64,000 bases of DNA. Origin: Candidatus Kryptoniota bacterium. GTDB lineage: Bacteria; Bacteroidota; Ignavibacteria; Kryptoniales; JAKASW01. The translations under genes and the position numbers were made by a program. The stretch covers positions 259,897 to 323,896 of the forward strand of contig JAHECO010000001.1 of the NCBI GenBank assembly GCA_024641705.1, given 5' to 3'. The stretch's first letter is position 1. Every line of letters starts with the position of its first letter. Under the pieces are notes generated by a model, which worked only from the letters and a program-made list of their open reading frames with translations, made no database searches and was not told where the DNA came from. This document shows, one piece after another, positions 36,988 through 46,664 of the stretch.

Positions 36988-38988
36988 ATGAAACGACTCG
37001 TTATTCTGTTGCTGTTTCTCACGGCGGTGCCGGCTGCGAAAGCGCAGGATAACATAATGATTCGTTCCATCTCTTTCGTGGGGAACAAGACGTTCAAAAG
37101 CGACAACCTACGGAGCATCATGCTCACCAAAGAATCTCCGGGCGCGTTCTGGCGCTTTACGTACAGCCTCGGACATGTCATAGGCGATTCCGCACAGTAC
37201 CTCGACCCGCTGGTTCTGAGAGCGGATCTCCAGAGGATCAAGCAATTCTACCTCGACAACGGTTTCATATATGCACGCGTGGATAGTTCCCTCAATTATG
37301 ACCGGGAAGACGGGAGCGTGGACATAACTGTAAACATAGACGAAGGTCCGCCGGCATATATTGCATCGGTCCACTATTTCGGTGTGGCAGACAGTACAAA
37401 AAAGTTTCTTGAACTCCTGAACGAGAAACCCAACATCTACGTCGGCGAGAGGTACTCGGCAAAGCTAGTCGACGCGGAGCTGCAGCGCGTGCTCGGCCTG
37501 CTCCAGAACGACGGCTATGCTTACGCAAGGAAGGACAGCGCTGTGGTCACCTTCAGTCCCCCAACCGATACGGTACCGACAAGTGTCAAATTCTATATCC
37601 ATTCGGGCGCGCAGTATCGCTGGGGCCAGCTTTCGGTTCTTCCTGTCGATAGCGGCAAGATCCCGTTCGAAAAACGCATTGTCCTTCGCGAAATGCTTTT
37701 CAAGCCCGGCGACGTCTACAGCGTCGCGAAGAAGGCCCAGAGCGAACAAAGGCTGTACGCGCTGAACATGTTCGAAGCGGCCAGGATAGTAACTCCCGAG
37801 AAACCCCCGGTGAAGGACTCCCTGCCGGGTGTTATTTCACTCAGGCTGAGGCCCACGCACGAAATAACCCCCGAACTCCTCGTTGACGACGAGAACAACG
37901 CGTTCAACTTCGGAGGCGGTCTCGGGTATCTCCACAGGGATTTTCTCGGCGACGCACGCCTCCTTAGTCTGAACACAAGCCTCCTCCTCCAGTCTTTTCA
38001 GCTCGTGACTTTCAGCTCCAAGGTGCTGAGCGACACGGTGACCGTGGGGAGGATCGATGCTACAGCCCAGCTCACGCAGCCATATTTCTTCTCCAACGCG
38101 ACTAGCCTGACGTGGGGTGTCTCATTCCTGGTAGACAAGCAGATGCCGTATGTCCAGCTCGTCTTGAGAAACAAGATTCGCGTCAGCGACAGGCTCGCCG
38201 AATTTACCACAGGCTACCTCGACTGGGATATTGAGCGCGCGAAAGTCGACTCCCTGCAGGCCATCCCTCTGCCGCCCGGTCTGGAGACGCCGCAGTTTAA
38301 CTCCATCCTGTCGTTCACATTACAGAGGGACAAAACCAACGATGTGTTCTCGCCGACGAGCGGATTCTTCAACCTCCTGACAATAGAAGAAGGCGGCATA
38401 CTGCCCAACCTTATCCATTCGCTCTTCAAGCACTCCGACTTTCCTTACGCGCAGTACTGGAAAGTCACGCTCCTCGGGAAGTGGTTCTTCTCACTGAACG
38501 AGAACGCGACGAACGTGTTTGCGATGAAAACGAAGATCGGGTACGCACAGGAGTATGGTACTTACCAGCAGAATCTTGAAGGCCCTATACCGCTGAACTA
38601 CAGGTACTTCGCGGGAGGATCCGGGAGTATAAGGGGATGGCGCACGCGCGAACTCGGAAACGTGCAGTCCCCGGAGTACGGCGGCAACATGTTGCTCGAG
38701 ATGAATTTCGAGGACAGGTTTCACATGGTGGGCGATTTTTGGGGCGTCTATTTCGTCGACGCTGGAAACTTGTGGAATTCTTACAGGCAAATAACCGTCA
38801 AGACGATCGCGGCGGCTACGGGGTTCGGCCTGCGTTATAATACTTTCTTCGGCCCGCTCAGGGTCGATTTCGGATTCAGACTGTACGATCCGGACGCCCC
38901 CGCCGGGCAGAACCTGATATTCGAGAAATCGGGGAAAGACTTGCTGCGCGAGATGGTTGTTCACTTCGGTATATTGCAGGCGTTCTGA
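36988..38988 (+). CDS. BamA/TamA-like Omp85 outer-membrane assembly protein
   Basis: A 666-residue outer-membrane protein. After a signal peptide (LVILLLFLTAVPAAKAQ) come POTRA-type repeats (about 20-300; IRSISFVGNKTFKSDNL, then GPPAYIASVHYFG), then a 16-strand barrel. The L6 loop motif VRGF/Y appears as SIRGWRTRELG. The last residue is aromatic (GILQAF), as required for barrel insertion. With about three POTRA repeats it is shorter than classic BamA, so it could be a TamA-like or accessory Omp85 protein. Its stop overlaps the holB ATG (TGATG). Confidence 0.9.
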   Translation: MKRLVILLLFLTAVPAAKAQDNIMIRSISFVGNKTFKSDNLRSIMLTKESPGAFWRFTYSLGHVIGDSAQYLDPLVLRADLQRIKQFYLDNGFIYARVDSSLNYDREDGSVDITVNIDEGPPAYIASVHYFGVADSTKKFLELLNEKPNIYVGERYSAKLVDAELQRVLGLLQNDGYAYARKDSAVVTFSPPTDTVPTSVKFYIHSGAQYRWGQLSVLPVDSGKIPFEKRIVLREMLFKPGDVYSVAKKAQSEQRLYALNMFEAARIVTPEKPPVKDSLPGVISLRLRPTHEITPELLVDDENNAFNFGGGLGYLHRDFLGDARLLSLNTSLLLQSFQLVTFSSKVLSDTVTVGRIDATAQLTQPYFFSNATSLTWGVSFLVDKQMPYVQLVLRNKIRVSDRLAEFTTGYLDWDIERAKVDSLQAIPLPPGLETPQFNSILSFTLQRDKTNDVFSPTSGFFNLLTIEEGGILPNLIHSLFKHSDFPYAQYWKVTLLGKWFFSLNENATNVFAMKTKIGYAQEYGTYQQNLEGPIPLNYRYFAGGSGSIRGWRTRELGNVQSPEYGGNMLLEMNFEDRFHMVGDFWGVYFVDAGNLWNSYRQITVKTIAAATGFGLRYNTFFGPLRVDFGFRLYDPDAPAGQNLIFEKSGKDLLREMVVHFGILQAF

Positions 38989-40130
38989 TGGGCTGGGGGC
39001 GCATAATCGGGCAGCAAAGAGTGAAGAACCTCGTCGGCCAGATCCTCTCTTCGGGCAAGATCCCGGGCGCTTTCCTCTTTGAAGGGCCGGAAGGAGTCGG
39101 CAAGGATGCTATGGCTGTCGAGTTGGCGAAAACCCTCAATTGTGAAAAAGGCGGATCGGAGCCGTGCGACCAGTGCGTATCCTGCAGACAGGCCGCTTCT
39201 CTTCAACATCCGAACATCCGCCTCGTCTTCTCGCTCCCGCGCGGCGACAGCGAGACAAAAGATGCCGGTCCTCTGGACAAGCTTGACGAAAAAACGGTCA
39301 GGAAAATCAGGGAAGAGATTTCTCTCAAGGCCCAGGACCCTTACCACCGCATCACGATCCCCCGGGCCCAGGTCATCAAGATCAGCAGCATAAGGGAGGT
39401 AATTCGGGAAGATTCTCTTTCCCTGTACCAGCATGGCCGGCGCGTCGTAATCGTCATGCAGGCCGAAGACGTCGGAACAGAATCGGCGAATGCCCTCCTG
39501 AAAGTTCTCGAGGAACCGAACCCCGGTACGGTTTTCATACTGACGACCAGCAGACGCAGCGCCCTCCTGCCAACGATCGTCTCGAGATGTCAGTCACTTC
39601 GGTTCGACCTCCTTTCCGAAGAGGAGATAGCGGAAGCCCTCGTGGAGCGGCATTCGGTCCAGCTTGCCGATGCCAAACTCAAAGCGCGTCTGGCAGCGGG
39701 TTCGTTCAGCAAGGCCGTGGAGCTTCTCGAGACCGATACGATGGAGATTCGGGACGAAGCGCTCGACATACTCCGCGACGTGGCGGTTCGCAACTACTCG
39801 CAGATTTCCTCCCGGGCGAGAAGGGCGCTTGAGTCGAAAGATATCCCGAGAGTCGAGACACTCCTCAAGATGCTCCAGATATGGCTCCGCGACGTGGCGA
39901 TCATGCATTTCGGATCACCCAGGGAAGTGATTAACCAGGATAGGGTGGACACGCTCGAGAAGATGGTCGCGAGTTTCGATACCACCCACCTGGTGGAGGC
40001 CGCCAACAGCATTGACGATTCAATTAAGCTCCTTTACGGCAATGTGAATTTAGGACTCCTTTTCGTAAATTTGTTATTGAACCTGAGCGGGTTGCTGAAC
40101 AAGAAGAAAGAGGCTCAAAATGTCGGATGA
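38988..40130 (+). CDS. holB: DNA polymerase III delta' subunit
   Basis: A 380-residue AAA+ clamp-loader subunit. Walker A is FEGPEGVGKDAM, the zinc knuckle is CDQCVSC with an earlier Cys, and the sensor-1/SRC region reads IVSRCQSLRF. ESANALLKVLEEPNPGTVFIL is a family hallmark. It lies between bamA and ricT, and holB-ricT adjacency is common in bacteria. Its last codons overlap ricT by 11 bases. Confidence 0.93.
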   Translation: MGWGRIIGQQRVKNLVGQILSSGKIPGAFLFEGPEGVGKDAMAVELAKTLNCEKGGSEPCDQCVSCRQAASLQHPNIRLVFSLPRGDSETKDAGPLDKLDEKTVRKIREEISLKAQDPYHRITIPRAQVIKISSIREVIREDSLSLYQHGRRVVIVMQAEDVGTESANALLKVLEEPNPGTVFILTTSRRSALLPTIVSRCQSLRFDLLSEEEIAEALVERHSVQLADAKLKARLAAGSFSKAVELLETDTMEIRDEALDILRDVAVRNYSQISSRARRALESKDIPRVETLLKMLQIWLRDVAIMHFGSPREVINQDRVDTLEKMVASFDTTHLVEAANSIDDSIKLLYGNVNLGLLFVNLLLNLSGLLNKKKEAQNVG

Positions 40131-41157
40131 TTTTGGCGATTTTGAGGGCCTGGAACGCCTTGAAGATAAAGACTTCGAACTGTCCGTCGAGGAAATCGAA
40201 TCCACCGCGCTGGCTGAATACGAGGGACCTTGCGGCGGATGCGCCAACTGTGCAACGGGTTCACAGCCTATCGGCGCGGGACTGGACAATACCGAATCGG
40301 CAATCGACATCACCGAGGTAGAGTTCAAGGCAAACAGATCGGCATTCTACAGGAATGAATTGGGCGGGACGCTGCACGTAGGCGCTCGTGTGGTAGTCGA
40401 AGCCGAGCGGGGTTTGGACGTGGGAAAGGTGATAGCAACCGGCGAGGCTGTACACGAGAAGCGGCGCGCGCGAGGGCTTGTGGGACAGCCGATGCGGAAG
40501 CTGCTCAGGGTCGCAGGAGAGCAGGAGTTCGCGCAGTTCGAGGAAAACCGGCGCATCGAAGAGAAGGCTGCGTCGGTCTTTATCGAAAAGTGCGCAAAGC
40601 ATAACCTCGCGATGAAACTGGTGACCGTGGAATATCAGTTCGATCATGCGCGGCTGACGTTTTATTTCACCGCGGACAGCAGAGTCGACTTCAGGGCCCT
40701 TGTCAGAGATCTCGCGAGTGTTTACAGGACGCGGATCGAGTTAAGACAGATCGGCGCACGCGATGAGGCCAAGAAAGTCGGAGGCCTCGGGATATGCGGA
40801 AGAGAAGTCTGTTGCACTACATGGATGTCCCAGATCAAGCGCGTCAATCTTGATCACGCGCGCTTCCAGAGTCTCTCTCTCAACCCGTCGAGACTTGCGG
40901 GTGCGTGCGGCAGGCTTAAGTGCTGCATACTCTTCGAAATGCAGAACTACCTCGCTACACTCAGGCAGTTCCCGGAGCTCGATTCACGGATCCTGACCGC
41001 GAAGGGTGAAGGGCTTGTCGAGAAGGTCGACATATTCAACGAACGAATCTATCTAAGGTATCAGAACACGAACATCGTGGAGCCGCTGAGCCTGGACGAG
41101 ATAAAGAAGTATCAGAACCGATCCGGAAAGGATCAGGTACAAAACTATCAACGGTGA
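40120..41157 (+). CDS. ricT: PSP1-domain protein RicT (YaaT)
   Basis: A 345-residue PSP1 protein. The PSP1 core (about 70-200) is followed by cysteine motifs GICGREVCCTTW and GRLKCCILFE, which in RicT homologues help bind [4Fe-4S] clusters in the RicTAF complex that modulates RNase Y and phosphorelay. Additional N-terminal cysteines (PCGGCANC) are present. RicA/RicF partners are not in the window. It is followed after four bases by metG. Confidence 0.92.
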   Translation: MSDDFGDFEGLERLEDKDFELSVEEIESTALAEYEGPCGGCANCATGSQPIGAGLDNTESAIDITEVEFKANRSAFYRNELGGTLHVGARVVVEAERGLDVGKVIATGEAVHEKRRARGLVGQPMRKLLRVAGEQEFAQFEENRRIEEKAASVFIEKCAKHNLAMKLVTVEYQFDHARLTFYFTADSRVDFRALVRDLASVYRTRIELRQIGARDEAKKVGGLGICGREVCCTTWMSQIKRVNLDHARFQSLSLNPSRLAGACGRLKCCILFEMQNYLATLRQFPELDSRILTAKGEGLVEKVDIFNERIYLRYQNTNIVEPLSLDEIKKYQNRSGKDQVQNYQR

Positions 41158-41161
41158 ACAA

Positions 41162-43252
41162 TTGCAACCTAAATTCTCGCGCACTCTTGTCACAGCAGCA
41201 CTCCCGTACGCCAACGGTCCTATCCATCTCGGTCACCTCGCCGGCGCCTACCTGCCGGCAGATATATATGTACGCTATCTTCGCCTGAAGGGCGAAGACG
41301 TAATCTTCATCTGCGGTTCGGACGAACACGGTGTTCCAATTACGATCACCGCGGAAAAGGAAGGGGTGACTCCCCAGCAGATAGTGGATCGCTACCACTC
41401 GATGAACAGGGACAGCTTCGCGAAGTTCGGGATGAGTTTCGACAATTATTCCAGGACCAGCCTGCCGATCCATCATCAGACAGGGCAGGAGTTCTTCCTT
41501 GAATTCTACCGCCAGAAGATACTCGTTGAGAAGAGCGAGAAACAGCTCTATTGTGAGAAGGACCGGATGTTCCTGGCGGACCGCTACGTCGAAGGTACCT
41601 GTCCCGTCTGCGGCAACAAGGAGGCACGCGGCGACCAGTGTGAGAAGTGCGGGACATGGCTCGAACAGACGCAGCTCATCGATCCCAAGTGCAAGATATG
41701 CGGCACGACGCCTGTCGTCCGGGAGACAAAGCACTGGTACTTTCCGCTCGGCAGGTACCAGAAGCAGCTCGAAGAGTATGTGAACTCGAAGAAGTGGAAG
41801 GAAAATGTCAGGAGCTACGTCGACAGCTGGTTGAAAGAGGGGCTTGAAGACCGGGCCGTTACGCGCGACCTGCACTGGGGTATACCGGTTCCGCTCCAGG
41901 GATATGAGAACAAAGTCCTGTATGTCTGGTTTGAGGCGGTCCTGGGGTACATATCGTCGACGAAGGAGCTCTCCCAGAAGAAGGGGGATCCGAACCTCTG
42001 GAAGAAATACTGGCAGGTCGAAGATCCCGGACAAGCGAACCAGGCGACCCGCTACATAGCTTTCATCGGGAAGGACAACATCGTATTCCATACGCTCATA
42101 TTCCCGGCGATGCTGATGGCCTGGAACGAAGGAGGAAAATCGCACTACGTTCTCCCCGATGCCGTGCCGGCGAACGAATTTCTGAACTTCGAGGGAAAGA
42201 AGTTTTCGAAGAGCAGAGGGTGGGGAATAGACCTCAGGGATTTCATCGAGGTGTTCCCGTCCGACACGCTTCGCTACGCCCTCGCACTTAATCTTCCTGA
42301 ATCGCGCGATTCGGATTTTTACTGGAAAGACTTCCAGGCACGCGTCAACAACGAGCTCGCAGACACCCTCGGGAATTTCGTCAACCGCACGCTGCAGTTT
42401 ATCCAGAGGTACTACGACGGCAAGATTCCTGCGCGGGGTAAGCTCAGCGAACTCGACAAGTGGGTTATCGGCGAAATGGAAGAAGCGCCGAAGAAGGTCG
42501 GAAAACTGTTCGAGGTGTTCAAGTTCCGGGACGGCGTCGTGGAGGCAATGTCCCTCGCGCGTTTGGCGAACAAGTACTTCAACGACTCTGAGCCGTGGAA
42601 ATCGCGGAATGAAAACCCGGTACGGTGCGCCACGACCGTGAACATTTGCGCGCAGCTCGCAAGGTCGCTGGCCGTGCTTCTCTCGCCTGTAATACCGTTT
42701 ACGTCCGAGGAGATTTGGAAGATGCTGAAGCTGGACGGGTCGGCCTCGGCAGCCGGCTGGGACTCGGCGTCGGAGATGAAGGTCGATTCCGGTAAAGAGA
42801 TTGGCCGCATAAAGATACTATTCACGAAGATAGAGGATACCACAATCGAAGAACAGATAAAGAAAACCGCCAGCGCAACGGCGCCGGAGGAAGAGCCCGC
42901 GGCACCTGCCGTTGCGCCGATAAAGTCGCAGATCTCGATAGACGACTTTCGCAAGGTGGATCTTCGCGTGGCTAAGGTTGTCAGTTGCGAGAAGGTCGAG
43001 AAATCGGAGAAGCTTCTCCGCATAGAAGTGCAGATAGGTCCGGAGAAACGCCAGATCGTCGCCGGCATCTCCAAACACTATAAGCCCGAGGACCTCGTGG
43101 GCAAGAATGTAATTGTCGTGGCTAACCTGGCTCCCGCCAAGCTGATGGGGCTCGAGTCGAACGGCATGCTTCTGGCCGCCTCCACGGAGGACGGCAAATT
43201 GACCGTGCTGACAACTGCGGCGGATATCGACAGCGGCAGCATAGTGAGATGA
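41162..43252 (+). CDS. metG: Methionyl-tRNA synthetase
   Basis: A 696-residue class I synthetase. The HIGH motif reads PIHLGHLAGAYLPADIY and KMSKS reads KKFSKSRGW. The zinc-binding insert CPVCGNKEARGDQCEKC...CKICG has two knuckles, and an anticodon-binding helical domain follows. The C-terminal EMAP-II/Trbp111-like tRNA-binding domain (about 590-696; DFRKVDLRVAKVVSCEKV) gives a long form. The start is TTG, with GGTGA upstream. Confidence 0.96.
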   Translation: MQPKFSRTLVTAALPYANGPIHLGHLAGAYLPADIYVRYLRLKGEDVIFICGSDEHGVPITITAEKEGVTPQQIVDRYHSMNRDSFAKFGMSFDNYSRTSLPIHHQTGQEFFLEFYRQKILVEKSEKQLYCEKDRMFLADRYVEGTCPVCGNKEARGDQCEKCGTWLEQTQLIDPKCKICGTTPVVRETKHWYFPLGRYQKQLEEYVNSKKWKENVRSYVDSWLKEGLEDRAVTRDLHWGIPVPLQGYENKVLYVWFEAVLGYISSTKELSQKKGDPNLWKKYWQVEDPGQANQATRYIAFIGKDNIVFHTLIFPAMLMAWNEGGKSHYVLPDAVPANEFLNFEGKKFSKSRGWGIDLRDFIEVFPSDTLRYALALNLPESRDSDFYWKDFQARVNNELADTLGNFVNRTLQFIQRYYDGKIPARGKLSELDKWVIGEMEEAPKKVGKLFEVFKFRDGVVEAMSLARLANKYFNDSEPWKSRNENPVRCATTVNICAQLARSLAVLLSPVIPFTSEEIWKMLKLDGSASAAGWDSASEMKVDSGKEIGRIKILFTKIEDTTIEEQIKKTASATAPEEEPAAPAVAPIKSQISIDDFRKVDLRVAKVVSCEKVEKSEKLLRIEVQIGPEKRQIVAGISKHYKPEDLVGKNVIVVANLAPAKLMGLESNGMLLAASTEDGKLTVLTTAADIDSGSIVR

Positions 43253-43321
43253 AAATCCCGCCGGTTTGTCGCCGCCTTTCCGGCAGACTCTCTCCGTCTT
43301 TCCCTTACGCCTCATGCTGCC

Positions 43322-44317
43322 ATGCGTGATTCCCGGAAACGGCCGAGAATTCTCGTAACAAGAAAGATACCGGAGAACGGGAACGTCCTCCTGAAAGAGT
43401 ACTTTACGGTTGACCTCAACCGGCAGGAACGTGACCTTACGCAGCGTGAACTTCTCCGAAGACTGGACGGTGCATTCGGTGTGGTAGCCATGCTCGGGAA
43501 CAGGTTTGACCGTGAGTTCATATCGAAGCTCGGGACGGTGAAAGTAATTTCCGATTTCGCTGTCGGGTACAATAACGTCGACGTAAAAGCCGCCACCGAG
43601 AAGGGGATTGCGGTAACGAACACTCCCGGCGTCCTGACTGAAGCTACCGCAGACATGGCCTTCGGCCTGATGCTCGCTGTCGCGCGCAGGATAGCCGAAG
43701 GAGACAGGCTCGTGCGAGCAGGGAAGTTCAAGGGCTGGACGCCGATGATGATGCTCGGACATGATGTATCCGGCAAGACGATGGGCATAATCGGCGCCGG
43801 CAGGATCGGAACCGCTGTGGCGTCGCGTGCCATGGGTTTCGGAATGAGGATTATCTATTACTCGCACAGGCGTAATCCGGACATGGATGCCCTCGGTGCC
43901 GCCGCGACGACCCTGGAAGAACTCCTTCGCGAGGCAGACTTCATAAGCCTGAACGTACCTTTGAATGCGGAGACGCGGGGGCTGATCGGGAAGCGGGAGC
44001 TTGGAAAGATGAAACCCACATCCATCCTGATCAATACTGCGCGCGGCGAGGTCGTGGACGAGACCGCGTTGATCTCGGCGCTCGGGAAAAGAAGGATCGC
44101 GGGTGCCGGGTTGGACGTATACGTCAACGAGCGGAAGGTCAACCGCGCGTTCTACAAGCTTGACAATGTGGTCCTTGTGCCGCATCTTGGCAGCGCGACC
44201 ATTGAAACACGGGCAAGGATGTCCGAGCTCGCGGCATTGAACGCGATCGCGGTGCTGAAGGGGAGCCGGCCGCCGGCGATCGTCAACCCGGAAGTATTGA
44301 AGAAATCAGAAGCTTGA
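43322..44317 (+). CDS. D-isomer-specific 2-hydroxyacid dehydrogenase
   Basis: A 331-residue NAD(P)-dependent dehydrogenase, closest in pattern to glyoxylate/hydroxypyruvate reductases. The dinucleotide motif is GIIGAGRIGTAVA (about 158-170), the Arg is in ILINTARGEVVDE, the Glu in LDVYVNERKV and the His in LVPHLGSAT. The Glu sits in NERK where relatives normally have EEP, a small deviation at the active-site loop. Substrate is not certain. Its 3' end overlaps the convergent NHL gene by 12 bases. Confidence 0.9.
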   Translation: MRDSRKRPRILVTRKIPENGNVLLKEYFTVDLNRQERDLTQRELLRRLDGAFGVVAMLGNRFDREFISKLGTVKVISDFAVGYNNVDVKAATEKGIAVTNTPGVLTEATADMAFGLMLAVARRIAEGDRLVRAGKFKGWTPMMMLGHDVSGKTMGIIGAGRIGTAVASRAMGFGMRIIYYSHRRNPDMDALGAAATTLEELLREADFISLNVPLNAETRGLIGKRELGKMKPTSILINTARGEVVDETALISALGKRRIAGAGLDVYVNERKVNRAFYKLDNVVLVPHLGSATIETRARMSELAALNAIAVLKGSRPPAIVNPEVLKKSEA

Positions 44318-45241
44318 TTTAGCTACGACGATGTCCCTGGCTGTCAGGATGTATATCCTGTCGCCCCGGATCGACACGTCGCTGAAGTGCCTGATGCTGG
44401 TCCCCAGGATATCCCCCCCGGAAAACTTCGCGATGAACGCCCCGTCCAGTTTGAAAAAGTAAAGCGTATCGGAATCACAGACGCCGATCTTACCCTCCCC
44501 GATGCCTATCCCTGTCGGATCATGGAGCACTCCTGCGCCTATGGAGCCGAGATAATTTCCGAAATTGTCGTACACCGCGACGCGTCCCTTGTCGGTGACA
44601 AACACATCGTCATTGGGACCGATTGCGACCTGCCGCGGCATCGTAAGCGTTCCGGCTCCTTCTCCATAACCGCCGAAGATCCGCTCCACCGTAGAAAAGG
44701 TGTTTACCTTCATGACCCTTACGTTTTCGTCATCGCAGATGAAGAGGTCGCCGAGCCTCGATACCGCCACTCCCGAAGGATAGCCGAATCTTTTCGAGTC
44801 ATCGTTGGACTGGTCTGTGGAGAGCGAGGCAACGTTGGCAAGAGTCCTGTCGAAGCGTTGAATCCTGTTGTTGTTGTAGTCCGCCACGTAGATTTCCACC
44901 CCGTTCGTCGCGCAAACGTCGTAAGGCATGTCGAACTGGAAATCCCCCCAGCCGTACCCGCCGACCTCACCCGTCGAGTCGCCCGATGAGTTGAACCGCA
45001 ATAGAAGGTCGTCGCCCGTATCCGCAACGTATATCGATCCAGCGGGGCCGACACTGATTCCCCTCGGGTTGTGAAAAGTCCCGAAGCGGAATTGCATCAC
45101 GAGTGAAGGCGGAGTTTGAAAGGAGGTCAGAGAAAGAAGGAAAACGAGGAACAGTGGAATGATGGAATAATGGAATAGTGTGCGCCGGACGAAGTTACTG
45201 AGGAGGGTCTGGGAAGAGGCGACTGCCGATCTGATTTTCAT
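44306..45241 (-). CDS. NHL-repeat beta-propeller protein, membrane-anchored
   Basis: A 311-residue protein with an N-terminal hydrophobic anchor (SIIPLFLVFLLSLTSFQ) and six NHL-like repeats (for example FHNPRGISVGPAGSIYVADTG and FDMPYDVCATNGVEIYVAD), forming a six-bladed propeller. It is likely periplasmic. I start at MKIRSAV. The track's TTG overlaps the dinB stop (TTGA), so it may be translated as part of the lexA-dinB transcript. Its role there is unknown. Confidence 0.85.
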   Translation of the reverse strand: MKIRSAVASSQTLLSNFVRRTLFHYSIIPLFLVFLLSLTSFQTPPSLVMQFRFGTFHNPRGISVGPAGSIYVADTGDDLLLRFNSSGDSTGEVGGYGWGDFQFDMPYDVCATNGVEIYVADYNNNRIQRFDRTLANVASLSTDQSNDDSKRFGYPSGVAVSRLGDLFICDDENVRVMKVNTFSTVERIFGGYGEGAGTLTMPRQVAIGPNDDVFVTDKGRVAVYDNFGNYLGSIGAGVLHDPTGIGIGEGKIGVCDSDTLYFFKLDGAFIAKFSGGDILGTSIRHFSDVSIRGDRIYILTARDIVVAKSSF

Positions 45242-45273
45242 TTCATGAAATATTTCGATAATCGCCGAATCAA

Positions 45274-46626
45274 TCAAGGGGAGGGAGAGGACGATTCCAC
45301 CGGCCTGGGCGGAGCGTGGAGGTCGAAACCGTGTTCGCTGGCGTCGTATGTCCGTTCGAGCTGGTCAACAATTCCAAAATAGACCGAGTGATATCCGAAC
45401 TTCCGGCGAATTTTGTCTACACCGTTCAAAAGCTCGCAGCGACGCGATTTTCCGGAGGCGAACAAATCGAGCTGGCGGCGTTCCTTGCTGATGTTGGTGA
45501 CGCCGATTCCTATCAGTCGAACCTTCGTACCCTTCAACCAAAGGCTCCTGAACAGGGAGAGGCCGGTGAATGCGATTTCGAACTCCGAATTCGTCGCTTC
45601 ATCAGGAGTGTAACTCTTTTGATATGTGACAAACCGGCGGTCCGCCGTCATACCGCCTTTTCTGTAGCCAAGAAGCGGTGCGCCGTCGGAATACCGCATC
45701 TTAATGGTAACCGTGGACGCCGCATCCCCGTTTCGCCGCAACTCACGTGCAATCTTTTCGGACAGATAGAAGAAGACGGAGGTAATGAACTCCTCGTCGT
45801 TTGTGTCCACGGCGAACGTCGTGCTCCGGGAGATGGATTTCGCATCCGCGTCATCATCCTGAATCTCACGCTGACCTTTCCCGTTTGCGGCGTCGTGCAG
45901 GTAGGAACCGACGACACCGAATATTCTCTCGAGTGTGCCGGGATCGGTTTCTGCGAGCGTGCCGACTTTGAATATGCCGAGGCCTTCGAGAGTTTCGGTC
46001 GTTCTCCTGCCGATTCCCGGTATAGCGGAGACCGGGAGAAGGGCGAGGAAGTTCTTCTCTCCTCCGAGGGGGATGACGAGAAGTCCATCGGGGGGACCCG
46101 TCTTGTTGTTTTTCTCCATCTCTGCCCGGGCCACTTTCTTGGAATAATCGGACGCGACTTTTGCACAGATCCTGTTTGAAGCGATGCCAATCGAGACGGT
46201 GATCCCAAGCTCTTTGAACACGGCGTGCTTTATGGCACGCGCGAGAGCTGCAGGATCATAGTCCCAGAAATGAAGACATCCGTTCGCGTCCACGTATGCC
46301 TCGTCAAGACTCACCGGCCGGACGATCGGGGAGAAGTCGTGCAGGATCTCCATGAACCGTCTCGAGTAAGTCTGGTATGTGCGGTAGCTTCCCTTCATAA
46401 AGACCGCGCCCGGGGCGAGCGCGTACGCTTTCGAGAGCGGCATCGCCGTCCTGACGCCGAGCTTCCTTGCTTCGTAATTCGGGCAGGATACTATGCCACG
46501 ATCGGATGGCAGACCTCCCACGATGACGGGCTTTCCGCGCAGGGCGGGGCAGATCGCTTCCTCCACAGATGCGAAGAAGGCGTCTATGTCGATGTGCATT
46601 ATGGTCGGGTAACGGTCGCTGTCCAT
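45274..46626 (-). CDS. dinB: DNA polymerase IV (Y-family translesion polymerase)
   Basis: A 450-residue translesion polymerase. Palm motifs IMHIDIDAFFASVE and SLDEAYVDANG carry the catalytic acids, with the steric-gate aromatic in FFASVE. The beta-clamp binding motif QLxLF appears as RQLDLF near residue 400. It is longer than E. coli DinB (351) owing to a C-terminal tail after the clamp motif. It lies 38 bases downstream of lexA on the same strand, so it is expected to be SOS-induced from the same operator. Confidence 0.95.
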   Translation of the reverse strand: MDSDRYPTIMHIDIDAFFASVEEAICPALRGKPVIVGGLPSDRGIVSCPNYEARKLGVRTAMPLSKAYALAPGAVFMKGSYRTYQTYSRRFMEILHDFSPIVRPVSLDEAYVDANGCLHFWDYDPAALARAIKHAVFKELGITVSIGIASNRICAKVASDYSKKVARAEMEKNNKTGPPDGLLVIPLGGEKNFLALLPVSAIPGIGRRTTETLEGLGIFKVGTLAETDPGTLERIFGVVGSYLHDAANGKGQREIQDDDADAKSISRSTTFAVDTNDEEFITSVFFYLSEKIARELRRNGDAASTVTIKMRYSDGAPLLGYRKGGMTADRRFVTYQKSYTPDEATNSEFEIAFTGLSLFRSLWLKGTKVRLIGIGVTNISKERRQLDLFASGKSRRCELLNGVDKIRRKFGYHSVYFGIVDQLERTYDASEHGFDLHAPPRPVESSSPSP

Positions 46627-46664
46627 GGGGAGCTATCGGCTTTCGGTTTTCAGCAGTCAGCCGG

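Noticed and set aside
42818-44185. 455-residue minus-strand ORF
   Set aside because: Antisense to metG and the dehydrogenase; low-complexity His/Arg-rich translation.
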